A stretch of 16,888 bases of DNA from Bacteroidales bacterium (lineage in GTDB: Bacteria; Bacteroidota; Bacteroidia; Bacteroidales; Muribaculaceae). Positions 7,283 to 15,302 of this stretch are shown in pieces. The notes below the pieces were generated by a model. That model saw only the letters and a list, made by a program, of their open reading frames with translations. It made no database searches and was not told the origin of the DNA. Made by a program: the position numbers and the translations under genes. The DNA is taken from positions 1 through 16,888 of the forward strand of contig SFMJ01000018.1 of the NCBI GenBank assembly GCA_004553095.1. The letters are read 5' to 3'. Every line of letters starts with the position of its first letter. Position 1 is the first letter of the stretch.

Positions 7283-9754
7283 CTATCCGAAGATGCCATC
7301 CACCTCTTCGCTCTGTTCCGGCTCTTCGTAGTTTTCGTTGTAGTGCTCGAGGCCGTTGCAGAGGTTCAACCCTTCGGGGAAGATAAATTTGGTGCTCTGC
7401 GAGTAGGGGAGTTTCGGGTCGTTATATACCTTTTTCATATATAGACCATATACAGGCAATGCAGCGCGGGCACCCTGTCCGAATGCCATGGAGTTGAAGT
7501 GGATATATCGCTCTTCGCCGCCGATCCAGATACCGGTCACCAGTTCGGGGGTGAAGCCCATGAACCATGTGTCGGAGTTGGCATTGGTCGTACCGGTCTT
7601 GCCACCCATCTGGGCTGTGATGCCATAGCGGCTGCGGAGACTCGCACCCGTACCATGATCGACTACATCGAAGAGTATAGACACGATCTTGTAGTAGGCA
7701 TCTTCGGAGGTTACTTCCGTGCGGTGGGGCACTGCCGAGTAGATTAAGTTACCCTGATTGTCTTCGATGCGACTCACATAGATCGGGTTGACGCGGATTC
7801 CCTTGTTGGCAAAGGTGGTATATGCCGCCACCATGTCTCCCACCGATACGTCTACCGTGCCGAGACAGAGAGGCAACGTCGGCTCGATATAGCCCGACAG
7901 TCCGAACATCCTCATCTTGTTGGCAAGGTTGCCCGCTCCTAATTCGTTGACCAAGCGCGCCGATATCCAGTTGTTGGAGTGGGTGAGCGCCCAACGAAGA
8001 TCCACCATTTCGCCGATCCTTGCCCGGCTTGAGTTGCGTGGCGACCACCCGCCGAAGGTCGGCTGTGTGTTGGAGAACATCGAGCAGGGGGTTAAGTCGC
8101 CTTGCTCCATCGCCAAGGTGTAGAGGAAGGGCTTCGCTGTCGAACCAATCTGGCGCTTGCCTCGCGACACCATATCATACTGGAAGTGTCTGAAGTCGGG
8201 CCCTCCGACATAGGCCTTGACATAGCCGGTCACCGGATCCATGCTCATCATGCCAACGCGTAATATGGTCTTCATATACATCAACGAGTCGTAGGGGGTC
8301 ATCGTTACACTCTTGGTGCCGGGCACGATGCGTGTCTGACTCCTGCCATGCTCGGTCTTCGTCTCTTTGACGTAGGCAAATACATCCATCTCGTAGGGTG
8401 TGTGGAAGGCGCGGTCGATCTCGCTCTCGCTACAGCCCGCCTCTTTCATCCTCCGATAGCGCTCGGTCTGCTTGATGGCATTCTTGATGAGGCGCTGAAC
8501 ACTCGCATAACTCAATTCGTTGGGATTCGATGTGTATGGTCCGGTCTTCGAGTGACGCTTCTCACTCTCAAAGGCCGGCTGGAGATAACCCCCAAGATGC
8601 TCGTTGACTGCCTCTTCGGCATAGGCCTGCATGTGCAAGTCGATCGTCGTGTAGATGCGCAATCCATCGGTGTATAAGTCGTAATAACTTCCATCCGGCT
8701 TTGGATTCTTCAATATCCATCCATACATCGGATCTTCTTCCCATTTCAGGGAGTCTGTGTTGTAGTTGCCTAAGGCTATCTTATATGCCGTCTGATTCGC
8801 ATAGTCCGAACGCTTGGGGCGTATCGGCTTTTTCGCTGTCATAAGTCGACGGATCTCTTCGCGAAGATAGGGGGCTACCCCCTCTTTGTGGTCTACGCGG
8901 TGATAGTCGAGCTTGAGCGGCAATTCCTTGAGGGAGTCTAACTCGGCGGCTGTCAGATATCCGGCTTTCTCCATCTGAGTGAAAACTACGTTGCGGCGCT
9001 GACGTGTCCGCTCTTTATGGCGCAAGGGGTTGTAGTAACTCGGATTCTTCAACATACCCACCAGCGTGGCTGCCTCTTCGATGTTCAAATCGCGTGGCTC
9101 TTTGCCGAAGTAGACGTTGGCTGCAGTCTTGATCCCTACGGCATTGTTGAGAAAGTCAAAGCGATTGAGATACATGTTGATGATTTCATCTTTGGTGTAG
9201 AATCGTTCCAATTTGATGGCAATCATCCATTCGATAGGCTTCTGCAATGCTCGCTTCATCATGTTCGATGAGGGCTGGGAGTATAGTTGCTTGGCAAGCT
9301 GCTGCGTGATGGTCGATGCGCCTCCCGATGATTTGTCGCCCATGATCACTGTCTTCACCACACTTCGTCCCAAGGCGCGAAAGTCGATGCCGGAGTGCTC
9401 CAAGAAACGCTCATCTTCCGTAGCTACCAGGGCATCTATCACATGCATCGAGATGCTGTTGTAGTCGGTATAAACTCGATTGCCCGCACCATAATAGTAG
9501 CGTCCCAGCTCGGTCGTGCCGTCTGAGGCATATACCAAGGAGGCCAACTTGTCGTGAGGATCTTCAAGCTCTTCGATCGGTGGCATGTAGCCGATGACTC
9601 CATTATAGATCAATGTCAAAAATAGAGCTATCGTAAAACCAATGCTCAAGAAGATGATCCACAACCATTTCACGATGATACGATTGCGTCTGTATCGCTT
9701 GGAGGGTCGCTTGGTCGGCTCTTCAAAGTTGTATATGTCTTTCTGTTTATCCAT
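7283..9754 (-). CDS. mrcA: Class A penicillin-binding protein 1A (transglycosylase/transpeptidase)
   Basis: This 823-residue bifunctional enzyme polymerises and cross-links peptidoglycan at the inner membrane. A basic cytoplasmic N-terminus precedes one membrane anchor (about 28-50). The GT51 domain follows, with EDERFLEHSG (113-122, catalytic E113) and GGASTITQQLAKQLY (144-158). The transpeptidase domain has STAK (538-541, nucleophile S538), SNN (593-595) and KTGTT (719-723), so it is intact. The region from about 310 to 480 between the domains is long and charged. The C-terminus is acidic (YEEPEQSEEVDG). Length is normal for Bacteroidetes PBP1A. It is the first gene of a probable operon with the hydrolase-like gene, def and ettA, and has a -7 box about 90 bases upstream. 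Confidence 0.95.
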   Translation of the reverse strand: MDKQKDIYNFEEPTKRPSKRYRRNRIIVKWLWIIFLSIGFTIALFLTLIYNGVIGYMPPIEELEDPHDKLASLVYASDGTTELGRYYYGAGNRVYTDYNSISMHVIDALVATEDERFLEHSGIDFRALGRSVVKTVIMGDKSSGGASTITQQLAKQLYSQPSSNMMKRALQKPIEWMIAIKLERFYTKDEIINMYLNRFDFLNNAVGIKTAANVYFGKEPRDLNIEEAATLVGMLKNPSYYNPLRHKERTRQRRNVVFTQMEKAGYLTAAELDSLKELPLKLDYHRVDHKEGVAPYLREEIRRLMTAKKPIRPKRSDYANQTAYKIALGNYNTDSLKWEEDPMYGWILKNPKPDGSYYDLYTDGLRIYTTIDLHMQAYAEEAVNEHLGGYLQPAFESEKRHSKTGPYTSNPNELSYASVQRLIKNAIKQTERYRRMKEAGCSESEIDRAFHTPYEMDVFAYVKETKTEHGRSQTRIVPGTKSVTMTPYDSLMYMKTILRVGMMSMDPVTGYVKAYVGGPDFRHFQYDMVSRGKRQIGSTAKPFLYTLAMEQGDLTPCSMFSNTQPTFGGWSPRNSSRARIGEMVDLRWALTHSNNWISARLVNELGAGNLANKMRMFGLSGYIEPTLPLCLGTVDVSVGDMVAAYTTFANKGIRVNPIYVSRIEDNQGNLIYSAVPHRTEVTSEDAYYKIVSILFDVVDHGTGASLRSRYGITAQMGGKTGTTNANSDTWFMGFTPELVTGIWIGGEERYIHFNSMAFGQGARAALPVYGLYMKKVYNDPKLPYSQSTKFIFPEGLNLCNGLEHYNENYEEPEQSEEVDGIFG

Positions 9755-9845
9755 CTTGTTCGTTTTGTTGTTTGATAGGATGTGTCTCGACAGCCGGATG
9801 TCGTTGCTTTTTCAGCCTGCCGTAGGCACACACTATAGCATTCTG

Positions 9846-9853
9846 CAAATTTA
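9846..9853 (-). promoter_or_regulatory. -7 promoter box upstream of the PBP1A gene
   Basis: The minus strand reads TAAATTTG, matching TAnnTTTG, 92 bases before the start codon. No TTTG is found at the expected -33 distance. The predicted leader is about 85 bases. Confidence 0.5.
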
Positions 9854-9976
9854 ACTATTATTTTTTGAAAATTAAGTGTTATAACTCTTAAATTTTGTTA
9901 GTAACCCTCCGACGATGGATTATTTGACTTTGATTTATATGATTTGGGCTTTGTTTTGTATTTGATATATATAATG

Positions 9977-10010
9977 AGGACTGTGACAACAACGTCGTTG
10001 TCACAGCCCC
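9977..10010 (-). terminator. Strong hairpin downstream of the phosphohexomutase gene, probable terminator
   Basis: The 26 bases at 9981-10006 are almost perfectly self-complementary (CTGTGACAAC ... GTTGTCACAG). They lie about 43 bases after the stop codon of the minus-strand mutase gene. No T run follows directly on the minus strand, so this may be a transcript-stabilising hairpin or a weak terminator. Confidence 0.6.
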
Positions 10011-10048
10011 CTATGTTTGGTTTATCCCGAGTTACGGGATGCAGGGTC

Positions 10049-11800
10049 TTATTTCACTCCGAGGTCGGCGAGGAGTTGCTCGATATGTTTCTCCGATTTT
10101 ACTACGGTCTCTTCATATTTGTCGCGTGAGGGCATATCTTCTCTCACTTCGACATAGAATTTGATCTTAGGCTCGGTGCCTGAAGGACGTACAGAAACCT
10201 TGTCGCCCGCTTCGGTAAAGAATTGAAGCACGTTGGAGGTTGTGGGGAAGTCCATCTTCTCTGTCTCGCCGCTCTTCAAGTCGCGACATGTCAGATCGGA
10301 GTAGTCTTTGATCTTTACTACAGGGCTGCCTGCCAATTCTTGGGGAGGATTCTCTCTGAAGTTCTTCATCATCGCTACGATCTCTTCGGCTCCACTCTTG
10401 CCGGGACGCACCACGCTGACTCCCTTCTCGCGCGAGAAACCATATTTCGCGTAGATGTCTACCAGCACGTCGTAGAGGGTCTTGTCTTGATCTGCTGCCC
10501 AGGCTGCACATTCTGCCAGCAGGGAGTTGGTCGATACGGAGTCTTTGTCGCGCACGAAGGTCTGTGGCAAGAATCCATAGCTCTCTTCGCCACCACCGAT
10601 ATAGCGCTTCTTACCCTCAAGGTTGCGGATCACGTCTGCAATCCATTTGAAGCCGGTGAAGCAGTCGTAACATTCCACGCCATTGGCATCGGCGATGCGC
10701 TTGATAGACTCGGTAGTCACGATTGTCTTTACGATATATTCATTGCCCTTCAGCATGCCTCTCTCTGCATTCTTGGTGATCAGATAGTAGATCATCAGCA
10801 TGTTGATCTGGTTGCCGTTCACCAGCTGATAGTTGCCGGAACCATCTCTTACCACCAAACCGATACGGTCGGCATCAGGGTCGGATGCCAATACCAAGCT
10901 GGCGCCGGTCTCTTTAGCCTTGGCGATACCCAGGGTCATCGCTTCGGCATTCTCCGGATTGGGCGATACGACTGTCGGGAAGTCACCACTCTGCACATCT
11001 TGCTCAGGCACGTGGATCACATTGTCAAATCCCCACTTGCGGAGTGAGTCGAACACAAGTCGAAGGCCTGTGCCATGGATCGGAGTGTAAACGATCTTCA
11101 TGTCGTGGTGACGCTTGCATGCCTCCGGATCAAGACTCAAACCATGGATCTCGTCCAAATACATATCATCCACATCTTTGCCAATAACTTGGATCAATGA
11201 CGGATCGGCATCGAAACGTACCTGGTCGACCGATGTGATGGCACTCACATATTCGATGGTCTTTACGTCGTGGGGTGAAATCATCTGCGCACCATCGCTC
11301 CAATAGGCCTTGTAACCGTTATATTCCTTGGGATTGTGGCTCGCTGTGATCATCACACCACTCTGACATCCCAATTTGCGGATCGCGTATGACACTTCCG
11401 GTGTCGGACAGGGTCCGTCGAAAAGATATACCTTGATGCCGTTGGCTGCAAATACGTTGGCGGTCAATTCGGCAAATTTGCGAGAGTTGTTGCGAACGTC
11501 ATGACCCACTGCCACCGAGATCTGGTCCAGATCTTTGAACGTATCTTTCAGGTAGTTGGCAAGACCCTGGGTAGCTGCTCCTACTGTGTAGACGTTCATA
11601 CGGTTCGTGCCGGCTCCCATGATGCCGCGCAATCCTCCCGTGCCGAACTCCAAGTCCTTGTAGAAGGCCTCAATCAGTGGGGTCTTGTCTTCAGATTCAA
11701 GAAGTTTCTTAACTTCGTCGCGTGTCTCTTGGTCGTACTGTTCACCCAACCATTTCTCTGCACGCGCCGTTACTGTTTTCAATAATTCGTCGTTGCTCAT
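10049..11800 (-). CDS. Alpha-D-phosphohexomutase (phosphoglucomutase/phosphomannomutase)
   Basis: This 583-residue enzyme interconverts hexose 1- and 6-phosphates, feeding nucleotide-sugar, glycogen and envelope synthesis. The four domain landmarks are present: phosphoserine loop TASHNP (152-157, S154 phosphorylated in the cycle), metal loop DPDADR (307-312, D307/D309/D311), sugar loop GGGEES (402-407) and phosphate loop RPSGTEPK (538-545). Length matches the PgcA-like phosphoglucomutase group (about 580) rather than the shorter ManB/GlmM types of about 450. Glucose versus mannose preference cannot be read from these motifs. The gene stands alone, with its own promoter box (11911-11918), a repeated leader (11835-11897) and a 3' hairpin, and is divergent from the flavin-reductase-like gene. 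Confidence 0.92.
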   Translation of the reverse strand: MSNDELLKTVTARAEKWLGEQYDQETRDEVKKLLESEDKTPLIEAFYKDLEFGTGGLRGIMGAGTNRMNVYTVGAATQGLANYLKDTFKDLDQISVAVGHDVRNNSRKFAELTANVFAANGIKVYLFDGPCPTPEVSYAIRKLGCQSGVMITASHNPKEYNGYKAYWSDGAQMISPHDVKTIEYVSAITSVDQVRFDADPSLIQVIGKDVDDMYLDEIHGLSLDPEACKRHHDMKIVYTPIHGTGLRLVFDSLRKWGFDNVIHVPEQDVQSGDFPTVVSPNPENAEAMTLGIAKAKETGASLVLASDPDADRIGLVVRDGSGNYQLVNGNQINMLMIYYLITKNAERGMLKGNEYIVKTIVTTESIKRIADANGVECYDCFTGFKWIADVIRNLEGKKRYIGGGEESYGFLPQTFVRDKDSVSTNSLLAECAAWAADQDKTLYDVLVDIYAKYGFSREKGVSVVRPGKSGAEEIVAMMKNFRENPPQELAGSPVVKIKDYSDLTCRDLKSGETEKMDFPTTSNVLQFFTEAGDKVSVRPSGTEPKIKFYVEVREDMPSRDKYEETVVKSEKHIEQLLADLGVK

Positions 11801-11834
11801 TGTCTATTTCTTAAAATTTTTTTGAGTTTTCATC

Positions 11835-11897
11835 TTTTTACCTTAATTAAGAAGGTCATTTTTTACCTTAATTATGAAGGCCATTTTTACCTCTCAT
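11835..11897. repeat. 25-bp tandem repeat (about 2.5 copies) in the phosphohexomutase leader
   Basis: Unit 1 (11835-11859) and unit 2 (11860-11884) differ at two positions. A partial third unit (TTTTACCTCTCAT) runs from 11885 to 11897. Each full unit contains TACCTTAATTA followed by GAAGG, so CCTT and AAGG can form a short hairpin. The repeats lie between the predicted transcript start (near 11904) and the start codon (11800), so they would be in the mRNA leader. Confidence 0.85.
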
Positions 11898-11910
11898 AAC
11901 TATATTTTTG

Positions 11911-11918
11911 CAAATATA
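11911..11918 (-). promoter_or_regulatory. -7 promoter box of the phosphohexomutase gene
   Basis: The minus strand reads TATATTTG, matching TAnnTTTG. The predicted start near 11904 gives a leader of about 100 bases that includes the 25-bp repeats. No clear -33 TTTG is seen. A plus-strand TAnnTTTG box (11903-11910) directly abuts it. Confidence 0.5.
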
Positions 11919-11945
11919 ATATTTTTTGATTTACTTTTTATTAAC

Positions 11946-11973
11946 TTGCCATTTATTTTTTTTATTAATTTTG
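11946..11973 (+). promoter_or_regulatory. Promoter of the flavin-reductase-like gene
   Basis: TTG (11946-11948) is followed after 17 bases by TAATTTTG (11966-11973), matching the -7 consensus with a slightly short spacer. The predicted start near 11980 gives a leader of about 25 bases. A second match, TATTTTTG at 11903-11910, could be an alternative upstream promoter. Confidence 0.55.
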
Positions 11974-12004
11974 CAGTTGTATCGTTTTTTAATCTTTTTT
12001 ATTC

Positions 12005-12577
12005 ATGAGTAAACAATCTTGGCGCCCCGGCACGATGATCTATCCTCTCCCTGCAGTTATCGTCACTGTCGGCGCTTCCCCCGAGGAGTGGAATCCTCTC
12101 ACCATTGCCTGGACAGGCACCATCTGCAGCGACCCCGCCATGTGTTTCATCTCGGTCCGTAAGGAGAGATATTCTTTCCCTATCCTAATGAAGAATATGG
12201 AGTTTACCATCAATCTTACCACTGCCGATATGGCGCGAGCCACCGACTGGATCGGCGTCCGCTCAGGTCGTGATTATGATAAGTGGAAGGAGTCAGGACT
12301 TACCCCGATTCCGGGCGAGATGGTCGCTTCTCCCACCATCGAGGAGTCCCCTCTCTCCATCGAGTGTCGCGTAAAGTCGGTTACCGACCTCGGTTCTCAC
12401 CATATGTTTGTCGCCGATGTTGTCAATGTCCGTGCCGATTCCCGATGGATAGACCCCGAGTCCGGCAGATTCGAACTCGAAAAGTCAGACCTGATGACTT
12501 ATTGCCATGGCCATTATTACCACCTCGGTGAGATGATCGGTAAGTTCGGTTTTTCTGTCAAGAAGGAGAAGGAGTAA
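12005..12577 (+). CDS. Flavin reductase-like domain protein (flavoredoxin type)
   Basis: This 190-residue cytoplasmic protein has the FMN-binding split-barrel pattern of the flavin reductase-like family. It opens with PLPAVIVTVG, followed by NPLTIAWTGTICSDPAMCFISVR (about 30-52) and FTINLTT, the usual flavin-contacting segments, and later SIECRV and HHMFVADVV (about 120-140). Members bind FMN and transfer electrons or reduce flavins, and exact substrates vary widely. Length is typical (about 170-200). There is no partner gene: the next gene, yicC, has its own promoter. Family membership is quite sure, but the physiological role is unknown. Confidence 0.85.
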   Translation: MSKQSWRPGTMIYPLPAVIVTVGASPEEWNPLTIAWTGTICSDPAMCFISVRKERYSFPILMKNMEFTINLTTADMARATDWIGVRSGRDYDKWKESGLTPIPGEMVASPTIEESPLSIECRVKSVTDLGSHHMFVADVVNVRADSRWIDPESGRFELEKSDLMTYCHGHYYHLGEMIGKFGFSVKKEKE

Positions 12578-12615
12578 TCGATCGAGGACTTTGGAATTAT
12601 TTTTCCGGTCGATTA
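12575..12615 (+). other. Inverted repeat at the 3' end of the flavin-reductase-like gene
   Basis: TAATCGATCG (12575-12584, including the stop codon) can pair with CGGTCGATTA (12606-12615), giving a 10-bp stem with one G-U pair and a 21-base loop. No T run follows, so it is not a classical terminator. It could protect the 3' end of the mRNA. Confidence 0.3.
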
Positions 12616-12626
12616 TATGTCCCTTC

Positions 12627-12658
12627 TTTGGCAGTCTAAAGATTAATTTGTAAATTTG
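12627..12658 (+). promoter_or_regulatory. Promoter of the yicC-gmk-nadD cluster
   Basis: TTTG (12627-12630), a 20-base spacer and TAAATTTG (12651-12658) give a full match to the Bacteroidetes promoter consensus. The predicted start near 12665 gives a leader of about 25 bases to the yicC ATG. Confidence 0.8.
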
Positions 12659-12689
12659 TAACTATTCTTTATTATAATATTTTGTTCAA

Positions 12690-13580
12690 ATGATTTTATC
12701 TATGACCGGCTTCGGCCGGGGTTCTGCAATATCCTCCTCCAAGCGTTTTACCGTAGATCTAAAGTCGCTCAATTCTAAGCAGCTAGATCTCTCTATGCGT
12801 GTCCCGGTTTCGTTCAAGGAGTTGGAACTTGATGCTCGCAGCATCATCGCCGAGTCGCTCGAACGCGGCAAGGTCGACCTCAATACGATCGTCGAACAGA
12901 TCGTCGAGTCTTCGCATGTCCAGATCAATGCCGAGGTGCTCGCCTCCTATAAGAGTCAGATCGAGGCTGCCGCTCAACGACTCGAAATCCCTTATCCTGC
13001 CGATTGGTATCAGGTGCTGATGAGACTCCCCGATGTGCTCAAAACGGAAGTCCCCTCTCTCGACCCCGAGGATAAGGAGGCTTTCCTCCAAGCGCTCAGG
13101 GCTGCCGTCGATGCCCTCGTGGAGTTCCGTATCGCTGAAGGTAAGAAGTTGCATGCCTTCTTCTTGACCAAAATTAAAAATATCGGTGACCTCCTCGAGC
13201 AGGTTACACCCTTCGAATCGAAACGTGTCGCCAAGATTCGCGCTCGTCTCGAGGAGCAGCTCGCTCGCCTCTCTTCTATCGATTATGACCGTGGCAGATT
13301 GGAGCAGGAACTCATATTCTATATAGAAAAACTCGATGTCACTGAGGAGAAGATACGCCTCCGCTCTCACCTGAATTATTTCCTCGAAACTCTCGGTGCT
13401 GTCGACGATGGCCGCCCCCATCAGGGACAAGGTAAAAAACTCGGATTTATCGCCCAGGAAATGGGCCGCGAGATCAATACCCTCGGTTCTAAATCAAATG
13501 ATGCCGATATGCAGAAGATCGTCGTGAAAATGAAAGACGAACTCGAGCAAATCAAGGAACAAGTGTTAAACGTTTTGTAA
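12690..13580 (+). CDS. yicC: YicC/YloC family endoribonuclease
   Basis: This 296-residue protein has the family N-terminus MTGFGRG (residues 5-11). Its C-terminal block (GREINTLGSKSNDADMQ followed by VVKMKDELEQIKEQVLNV) is the conserved DUF1732 end that carries the family's acidic residues. YicC proteins are metal-dependent endoribonucleases; the E. coli protein is linked to turnover of the small RNA RyhB. Length is typical (about 290). The middle is charged and helix-rich. It is first in a tight same-strand cluster, with gmk 14 bases downstream, an arrangement widespread in bacteria, and a consensus promoter lies just upstream. Confidence 0.94.
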   Translation: MILSMTGFGRGSAISSSKRFTVDLKSLNSKQLDLSMRVPVSFKELELDARSIIAESLERGKVDLNTIVEQIVESSHVQINAEVLASYKSQIEAAAQRLEIPYPADWYQVLMRLPDVLKTEVPSLDPEDKEAFLQALRAAVDALVEFRIAEGKKLHAFFLTKIKNIGDLLEQVTPFESKRVAKIRARLEEQLARLSSIDYDRGRLEQELIFYIEKLDVTEEKIRLRSHLNYFLETLGAVDDGRPHQGQGKKLGFIAQEMGREINTLGSKSNDADMQKIVVKMKDELEQIKEQVLNVL

Positions 13581-13594
13581 TTCAACCTTAAGTT

Positions 13595-14173
13595 ATGTCT
13601 AAGAAAGCTGTTTTTGTGCTCTCCGGACCCTCCGGCACCGGCAAGTCTACCATCATACGCCGCCTTCTGGAGATGCCCGACTTGAATATTAAATTCTCCA
13701 TCTCGGCTACCAGTCGTCCCCCTCGCGGCGAGGAGAAGGATGGTCGTGAATATCATTTCCTCTCTCCCGAGGAGTTCGACCGTCGTATTGCTGAGGGCGA
13801 TTTCGTAGAGTGGGAGGAGGTATATTCAGGCACTAAGTATGGCACTCTCCGCAGCGAAGTCGATAAGATGCTCGAGGCCGGACATAATGTTATCATGGAT
13901 GTCGATGTCAAGGGGGCTTTTAATGTCAAGGATGCATACGGCGATGATTGTCTTCTCATGTTTATCCTTCCTCCCGATATGGAGACCCTCGAACAGCGCC
14001 TGCGTGCACGCAACACCGACTCGGAGGAGTCGCTCAGAAAGCGCATCGAAAGGGCTCGATATGAGATCGATTTCGCTCCCGATTTCGACCGACGTGTCGT
14101 GAATAATGACCTGGATGAGGCTGTAGCCAATGTGGCTGCTATCATCCGCGGTTTCCTCGTTTGCTATGAGTAG
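13595..14173 (+). CDS. gmk: Guanylate kinase
   Basis: This 192-residue enzyme phosphorylates GMP to GDP with ATP, supplying GTP, dGTP and precursors of ppGpp. The P-loop GPSGTGKST lies at 11-19. The GMP-binding segment follows (SATSRPPRGEEKDGREYHF, about 36-54), then GDFVEWEEVYSGTKYGT, and VIMDVDVKGA. The lid region RLRARNTDSEESLRKRIERA is also normal. Length matches bacterial Gmk (about 190-207). It is cotranscribed with yicC (14-base gap). A 42-base gap to nadD holds a short motif also found in the palindromic elements. Confidence 0.97.
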   Translation: MSKKAVFVLSGPSGTGKSTIIRRLLEMPDLNIKFSISATSRPPRGEEKDGREYHFLSPEEFDRRIAEGDFVEWEEVYSGTKYGTLRSEVDKMLEAGHNVIMDVDVKGAFNVKDAYGDDCLLMFILPPDMETLEQRLRARNTDSEESLRKRIERARYEIDFAPDFDRRVVNNDLDEAVANVAAIIRGFLVCYE

Positions 14174-14174
14174 C

Positions 14175-14188
14175 ATTTAGAGCGCGTT
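14175..14188 (+). repeat. 14-bp motif shared with the palindromic element edge
   Basis: ATTTAGAGCGCGTT is identical to 16789-16802 at the edge of the right palindromic element, and all but two bases match the left copy. It starts two bases after the gmk stop codon. It could be a remnant, a seed or target sequence, or chance. Confidence 0.5.
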
Positions 14189-14215
14189 GCTCCCGTTTAT
14201 CCTCTTTTTGTCGCT

Positions 14216-14788
14216 ATGAAGATAGGCATCTTTTCCGGAAGTTTCGACCCGATACATATCGGTCATGCCATGATGGTGAGTTATCTGTCGCAGTTTTGCG
14301 ACCTCGATGCTCTCTGGCTTATGCCCAGCCCGATCAATCCTCTTAAGGTTGATTCGACTCGAACCCCGGCGGAGCATCGTCTCGCTATGTGCCGTATCGT
14401 CGCCGATAAGTGCCCCTCGGTGGTAGTCTCCGATTTCGAGTTCTCTCTCCCTCGCCCCTCTTATACCTATCAGACTCTTCGCGAACTGAAACGATCTTAC
14501 CCCGAGCATGAGTTCTATCTTATCATAGGCTCTGACAATTGGATCTCGTTCCGGCTCTGGCGAAATCATGACAAGATCGTTGCCGAGTTCCCTATTATCA
14601 TATATCCTCGTCCCGGTTTTGAGGTGTCGCTCCCTCTCCCTCCCGGCGTCTCCCTCCTCGAGCAGGCTCCCCTCTCCGTTATGTCGTCGACTTTCGTTCG
14701 CTCGGTATTCTCCCGGGGAATGTCCCCTCGTTATTTCGTCGATGACGATGTGATCGATTATATTAATTCTTATCACCTTTATGAATGA
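14216..14788 (+). CDS. nadD: Nicotinate-nucleotide adenylyltransferase
   Basis: This 190-residue enzyme joins nicotinate mononucleotide and ATP to give deamido-NAD, a core step of NAD synthesis. The nucleotidyltransferase signature GSFDPIHIGH is at 8-17 (H14, H17). IIGSDNW (about 103-109) lies in the substrate-binding region, and SSTFVRS (157-163) is the family SSTxIR motif. Length is typical (about 190-215). It follows gmk by 42 bases, and its last codons overlap the start of the DUF5063 gene by 8 bases, which suggests translational coupling. Confidence 0.96.
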   Translation: MKIGIFSGSFDPIHIGHAMMVSYLSQFCDLDALWLMPSPINPLKVDSTRTPAEHRLAMCRIVADKCPSVVVSDFEFSLPRPSYTYQTLRELKRSYPEHEFYLIIGSDNWISFRLWRNHDKIVAEFPIIIYPRPGFEVSLPLPPGVSLLEQAPLSVMSSTFVRSVFSRGMSPRYFVDDDVIDYINSYHLYE

Positions 14789-15302
14789 TTCTGACCTCCA
14801 TTCGCAGTTGATCAATATCACGGCGCTCGCTACCAATTATTGCGCTTCTCTCGAAAATGTGCTGGAGTTCGAGCGCTTCGATTTTATCAATAATATCCTC
14901 AGCTTGTTGCCCCGGATTTATTGGAATTTCTCCGATGTCGTGGTGGAGAATGTCTCGCTTTCTCCCGACGATGAATTCGATTTCCTCCCCTCTTATATTG
15001 ATGAGGATATGTATGAGTCGGTGCGCCGTGGCGTAGCCGCTCTCCTCGAGGATGAGGATGTATATCTCGAAACTTTCGAGGAGGATATGAAGTATAGCGA
15101 TACTCCCATCGCGGCTTCTATCTCTGAAGGTCTCGCCGATATCTATCAGCATCTCTACGATTTCGTCGCCATAGTCCGCGAAAGCGATGGCGAGCAGTTG
15201 CAGGATGCTTATCGTGAGTGCCACGATAGCTTTGTCGGCAGTTGGTCGCAGACTCTCTGCAATGTGATGCGTGCCCTCAATCATCTGAGATATAATCTCT
15301 GA
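14781..15302 (+). CDS. DUF5063 family protein, function unknown
   Basis: This 173-residue, strongly acidic, probably all-helical cytoplasmic protein has no signal or membrane segment. Features include an aromatic stretch LLPRIYWNF (about 42-50), an acidic PSYIDEDMYESVRRG segment and a C-terminal GSWSQTLCNVMRALNHLR. This matches my memory of the DUF5063 proteins of Bacteroidales, which have no known biochemical role. Its ATG lies inside the last codons of nadD (8-base overlap), so the two are likely translationally coupled and the protein may act in or around NAD or nucleotide metabolism, but that is only contextual. It appears to be the last gene of the yicC cluster. Confidence 0.8.
   Translation: MNDSDLHSQLINITALATNYCASLENVLEFERFDFINNILSLLPRIYWNFSDVVVENVSLSPDDEFDFLPSYIDEDMYESVRRGVAALLEDEDVYLETFEEDMKYSDTPIAASISEGLADIYQHLYDFVAIVRESDGEQLQDAYRECHDSFVGSWSQTLCNVMRALNHLRYNL

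Noticed and set aside
6438..7331. Plus-strand open frame of 297 codons
   Set aside because: It is opposite the secreted hydrolase-like gene. The minus frame has a signal peptide and coherent fold pattern, and the plus translation looks like shadow sequence.
10223..11047. Plus-strand open frame of 274 codons
   Set aside because: It is antisense to the phosphohexomutase gene, whose minus-strand product has all four family motifs.
12783..13430. Minus-strand open frame of 215 codons
   Set aside because: It is antisense to yicC, whose N- and C-terminal motifs are clear.
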